Shown in pieces: positions 13,670 through 15,608 of a DNA stretch of 15,608 nucleotides. The stretch's first letter is position 1, and every line of letters starts with the position of its first letter. Below the pieces are notes generated by a model. That model was not told the DNA's origin, did not search any database, and saw only the letters and a list, made by a program, of their open reading frames with translations. The stretch covers positions 1 to 15,608 of the forward strand of contig JASFQI010000089.1 of NCBI GenBank assembly GCA_050115555.1, written 5' to 3'. Both the position numbers and the translations under genes were made by a program. The stretch comes from JASFQI01 sp050115555. GTDB taxonomy: Bacteria; Desulfobacterota; DSM-4660; Desulfatiglandales; HGW-15.

Positions 13670-14776
13670 TCAACATGTCGCTCCTAACCGCCTTTGTCCG
13701 CTCGCATCATTTTCTCGAAAATCCCCGCACTGGGCGCGCCAGCGCAGGAAGTGGTCTGTGAGGACCAGCCAGGTCATGGCTTCCAGCACCGGCACGATAC
13801 GAGGAACGGCACAGGTGTCGAATCGCCCGGAGAGATGAAGCACCGCAGGTTTTCCCTCCCGGTCCACCGTCTCCTGCGGGCGGGGGATGGAGGGAATAGG
13901 CTTGATCGCAGCGCGTACCACGATGTCTTCACCGTTGGATATCCCCCCGAGAATGCCCCCGGCCCGGTTCGATAAGAAGCCGTCCGGCGTGATGGGGTCG
14001 TTGTTTTCCGATCCCAGAAGCCGGGCCGCGGCAAACCCCTCTCCGATCTCCACCCCCTTGACCGCCCCGACGGACATGAAGGCGCGGGCCAGCTCCGCGT
14101 CCAGCTTGTCGAACACGGGCTCTCCCAGGCCAGCCGGACAGCCCGTGACGCGGGTTTCCACGATCCCTCCGAGGGAATCCCCATGGCGGCGGGAGACCTC
14201 GAGGCGTTCGTTCATTCGAGCGGCTGCCTCGGGATCGGGGCAGCAGAGGGGATTTCGCAATGCCTCGTCGGGATCCAGCCTTGTAGCTCGCACACCGCCG
14301 ATCTCCACAGTGTAGGCGGTTACCCGAACGCCGACCGGTTCGAGGACCTTTCGGGCCACAACGCCGGCGGCCACCCGTGACGCCGTTTCCCTGGCCGATG
14401 CCCGGCCCCCTCCCCGGTGATCGTACACGCCGTACTTGCGAAGGTAGGAGAGGTCTGCATGCCCGGGTCGAACAAGCCGCTCGAGCGTTTCATAGTCATG
14501 GCTCCTTGCGTCGTGGTTTTGAATGAGGAGGGCAATGGGTGTTCCCATGGTCTGCCCTCGGTGCACGCCGCTCAGGATCTCCACGCGGTCCGTTTCTCGA
14601 CGAGGCGAGTCGGACGCCCTCCGGCCGGGCCGCCGGCGCTCCATGGCCGGCCTGAAATCGTCTTCGCAAAGGGGGACGCCGGGAGGACAACCGTCAATGA
14701 CCGCGCCGAGGGCCGAGCCGTGGCTCTCTCCGAAGGTGGTGATGCGAAATGCCTGCCCCATGGTGTTACCAGACAA
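13670..14776 (-). CDS. aroC: Chorismate synthase
   Basis: 368 aa, close to the usual 350-365. Converts EPSP to chorismate with reduced FMN. Starts at a TTG: this gives MSGNTMGQAFRITTFGESHG, matching the family N-terminus residue for residue in layout, and GAGGAGGAG lies 7 nt upstream; the in-frame ATG at 14761 would remove the conserved SGN start. Conserved blocks: FGESHGSALGAVIDGCPPG, RPGHADLSYLRKYG with the second conserved His, DHRGGGRASARETASRVAAG, SENNDPITPDGF and the SGRFDTCAVPR segment (usually RHDPC). A C-terminal tail rich in Arg follows. It begins 15 nt after aroK. Attenuator 2 lies directly after its stop, so this is the last gene of the first transcriptional segment. Confidence 0.97.
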   Translation of the reverse strand: MSGNTMGQAFRITTFGESHGSALGAVIDGCPPGVPLCEDDFRPAMERRRPGRRASDSPRRETDRVEILSGVHRGQTMGTPIALLIQNHDARSHDYETLERLVRPGHADLSYLRKYGVYDHRGGGRASARETASRVAAGVVARKVLEPVGVRVTAYTVEIGGVRATRLDPDEALRNPLCCPDPEAAARMNERLEVSRRHGDSLGGIVETRVTGCPAGLGEPVFDKLDAELARAFMSVGAVKGVEIGEGFAAARLLGSENNDPITPDGFLSNRAGGILGGISNGEDIVVRAAIKPIPSIPRPQETVDREGKPAVLHLSGRFDTCAVPRIVPVLEAMTWLVLTDHFLRWRAQCGDFRENDASGQRRLGATC

Positions 14777-14791
14777 GGGAGCTCCTCCTCT

Positions 14792-15307
14792 TCATATCGG
14801 CATGAATCTCAGAATGTGATTCGTGGTTTCGAACGGACTGATCCTGTCCGTGTCCACGTGAAAGTCTCCGGCCTTCCGGTACAGGGGCGCCCTCTCACGA
14901 AGAGGATCGGCCATGTCCTCGGCCGGGTCTTCCCCTTCGAACCCCGGTCTCTGGCCCGCGTTCTTCGCATCGCTCCTCATGCGCCGTCTCAGGGTCCCCA
15001 CGTCGGCCCTGAGCCACACGAGCCACCCATTGGCCCGAAGAAGCCGGACGTTCTCCGCCCTGAGAACAGCCCCGCCTCCCGTGGAAACCACCAGTCCGTC
15101 CCGGGCGGACACGAGGCGGATCACCTGGGATTCCAGGTCCCGGAAACGCTCCCACCCTTCGTTGCGAACGATTTCGCTCACCGGAGCGCCTGCTTCGCGG
15201 ACCACCCATGTGTCCGTGTCGACAAAGGGCCGTTTCAGGCGTTCGGCCAGCAACCGGCCTGTGACGGTTTTACCGGTGCAGCGATATCCGATGAGCACGA
15301 GGTTCAC
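14792..15307 (-). CDS. aroK: Shikimate kinase
   Basis: 171 aa, standard length. Phosphorylates shikimate with ATP. Walker A GYRCTGKT (7-14); shikimate-binding DTD (30-32), FRDLE with Arg56 and GGG (77-79); the mobile lid with RP (120-121) and the adenine/shikimate Arg in RERAPLY (137-143). The start is a GTG with GGAG 7 nt upstream (15318-15315), giving MNLVLIGYRC; an ATG two bases earlier runs straight into a stop and is not used. First enzyme gene after attenuator 1. All residues needed for activity appear intact. Could be named aroL, but aroK is the neutral choice. Confidence 0.96.
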   Translation of the reverse strand: MNLVLIGYRCTGKTVTGRLLAERLKRPFVDTDTWVVREAGAPVSEIVRNEGWERFRDLESQVIRLVSARDGLVVSTGGGAVLRAENVRLLRANGWLVWLRADVGTLRRRMRSDAKNAGQRPGFEGEDPAEDMADPLRERAPLYRKAGDFHVDTDRISPFETTNHILRFMPI

Positions 15308-15310
15308 ATC

Positions 15311-15400
15311 CTATCTCCGTGGGTTCCTGGAATAAAAAAGGCCGTGGGCTTTGAAGGTGCCCACGGCCTTGTAAGGAGCTTGTTCATCAAAAAGGTGCAT
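15311..15400 (-). other. Short ORF overlapping leader stop and running through attenuator 1
   Basis: The ATG (15400-15398) shares bases with the TGA of leader peptide 1 (TGATG). The frame then runs 29 codons straight through both arms of the terminator and stops at TAG 15313-15311, 3 nt before the aroK GTG. Reinitiation at such an overlap is well known, so ribosomes could travel through the hairpin on to aroK. It could equally be a by-product of the hairpin sequence being open in one frame. Confidence 0.3.
15334..15370 (-). terminator. Attenuator 1 terminator hairpin upstream of aroK
   Basis: Minus strand: AAGGCCGTGGGC (15370-15359), 9-nt loop, GCCCACGGCCTT (15349-15338), overlapping a run of six T (15339-15334). 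A perfect 12-bp stem with U-tract: a classical intrinsic terminator, placed 27 nt before aroK where it would block the operon unless prevented. The 5' arm is also the partner of the antiterminator segment in the leader ORF. Confidence 0.93.
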
Positions 15401-15453
15401 CAGACCATGGGCAGACTTATCCTCCACCAAAAATAATACCGAAAGCCCTGGTC
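15359..15453 (-). promoter_or_regulatory. Attenuator 1 alternative pairings (segments 1:2 and 2:3)
   Basis: Segment 1 GACCAGGGC (15453-15445, Asp-Gln-Gly codons of the leader peptide) pairs with segment 2 GCCCATGGTC (15412-15403) with a single bulge. Segment 2, extended to GCCCATGGTCT (15412-15402, the last leader codons and start of the stop), pairs with segment 3 AGGCCGTGGGC (15369-15359) over 11 of 11 positions with two G-U wobbles. Segment 3 pairs with segment 4 as the terminator. The Phe/Tyr/Trp codons lie in the 1:2 loop. A ribosome stalled there would break 1:2 and free segment 2 to form the antiterminator; one at the stop would cover segment 2 and let the terminator form. Confidence 0.85.
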
Positions 15454-15468
15454 AATGCGATGCTTCAT
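15400..15468 (-). CDS. Attenuator leader peptide 1 (Phe/Tyr/Trp-rich)
   Basis: 22 codons beginning MKHRIDQ and containing GFRYYFWWR, ending ISLPMV. Six of seven residues 9-15 are aromatic: Phe9, Tyr11, Tyr12, Phe13, Trp14, Trp15. Ribosome site AGGA (15478-15475) 6 nt before the ATG. The ORF is inside the transcribed leader of aroK, about 53 nt after the predicted start of transcription, and is followed by a strong terminator. This is the layout of trpL- and pheL-type leader peptides, but with all three aromatic amino acids represented, fitting an operon whose products feed all three. The peptide itself probably has no other function. It is unlikely to be chance: two consecutive Tyr, a Phe and two Trp codons sit in exactly the right place. 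Confidence 0.92.
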   Translation of the reverse strand: MKHRIDQGFRYYFWWRISLPMV

Positions 15469-15492
15469 GGATCATCCTGAAATATGAGGTTG

Positions 15493-15509
15493 TCGGGCTC
15501 AAGGCCCGA
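15493..15509 (-). repeat. 5' stem-loop of the aro leader RNA
   Basis: TCGGGC and GCCCGA arms (6 bp) around a 5-nt loop, close to the predicted 5' end of the operon transcript and upstream of the leader peptide's ribosome site. Probably stabilises the RNA end; no regulator is implied. Confidence 0.5.
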
Positions 15510-15527
15510 AGCGATTACGATAACCGG

Positions 15528-15556
15528 GTTTTAGAGGAAGCTCCCCTTTATGTCAA
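15528..15556 (-). promoter_or_regulatory. Promoter of the aromatic amino acid operon
   Basis: Minus strand: consensus -35 TTGACA (15556-15551), exactly 17 nt, then -10 TAAAAC (15533-15528). Transcription would begin near 15521, about 53 nt before the leader peptide start and 215 nt before aroK. The -35 is part of a perfect inverted repeat shared with a divergent promoter element. Confidence 0.85.
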
Positions 15557-15593
15557 GAGAAAAGTGAACGGTATTTGATTTTTTCTCTTGACA
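15551..15593. repeat. Perfect 13-bp inverted repeat with divergent -35 elements
   Basis: TGTCAAGAGAAAA (15551-15563) and TTTTCTCTTGACA (15581-15593) are exact reverse complements, separated by 17 nt. Each outer end is a TTGACA -35 box, one facing aroK and one facing right out of the window. The centres of the arms lie 30 bp apart, close to three helical turns, which would suit a dimeric regulator acting on both promoters; equally it may be two near-identical promoters back to back. No -10 for the rightward one is within the window. Confidence 0.8.
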
Positions 15594-15608
15594 AGGAGAG
15601 ACAGGACC

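Noticed and set aside
13541..13680. Internal promoter for the ADH synthase block
   Set aside because: TTGAAA occurs near 13672 but no acceptable -10 lies 16-18 nt downstream; other candidates are worse.

Overview
The window reads as a GC-rich chromosomal segment from a bacterium, most likely a member of the Desulfobacterota (sulfate reducers and their relatives). That is an inference from gene content: the aromatic pathway starts with the archaeal-type pair ADH synthase + 3-dehydroquinate synthase II, as in Desulfovibrio-type bacteria, and there is a PilZ signalling protein with a cNMP-binding fold. No phage, transposon, CRISPR, tRNA or rRNA was seen.

Left part (1-6800), mixed functions. The window opens in the C-terminal OB-fold end of a DNA polymerase III alpha-type protein (+). 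A minus-strand run follows: PilZ/cNMP-domain protein, then an M20 metallopeptidase, then an enoyl-CoA isomerase/hydratase-like protein. After a 0.6 kb intergenic stretch come a CspA-family cold-shock protein (TTG start, long 5' leader, strong bidirectional terminator), an ABM-domain protein (-), a TetR regulator (+), a hotdog thioesterase (+) and an ArfB-like GGQ ribosome-rescue protein (+).

Right part (6800-15608), one minus-strand aromatic amino acid operon read from right to left: promoter, leader peptide 1, attenuator 1, aroK, aroC, leader peptide 2, attenuator 2, ADH synthase, pheA, tyrA, DHQ synthase II, aroD, aroE, aroA. The nine enzymes cover the shikimate pathway from its non-canonical entry to chorismate, then both branches toward Phe and Tyr. 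Five junctions overlap by 4 nt, so the distal genes are probably translationally coupled. No DAHP synthase or classical aroB lies in the window.

The standout observation is regulatory. Two separate transcription attenuators control this operon, and each has a short leader peptide packed with codons for all three aromatic amino acids. Leader 1 (22 aa, before aroK) contains Phe-Arg-Tyr-Tyr-Phe-Trp-Trp. Leader 2 (18 aa, between aroC and the ADH synthase gene) starts Met-Tyr-Trp-Gly-Phe-Tyr-Phe-Tyr-Ala-Trp. Each is followed by a GC-rich terminator hairpin, and in each case the end of the leader ORF can pair with the terminator's 5' arm as an antiterminator. The first has a full 1:2 / 2:3 / 3:4 layout. 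The two switches in series would set aroK-aroC and the seven downstream genes (including the pathway entry enzyme) at different levels, each integrating Phe, Tyr and Trp supply. Upstream, two divergent TTGACA -35 elements lie in a perfect 13-bp inverted repeat.
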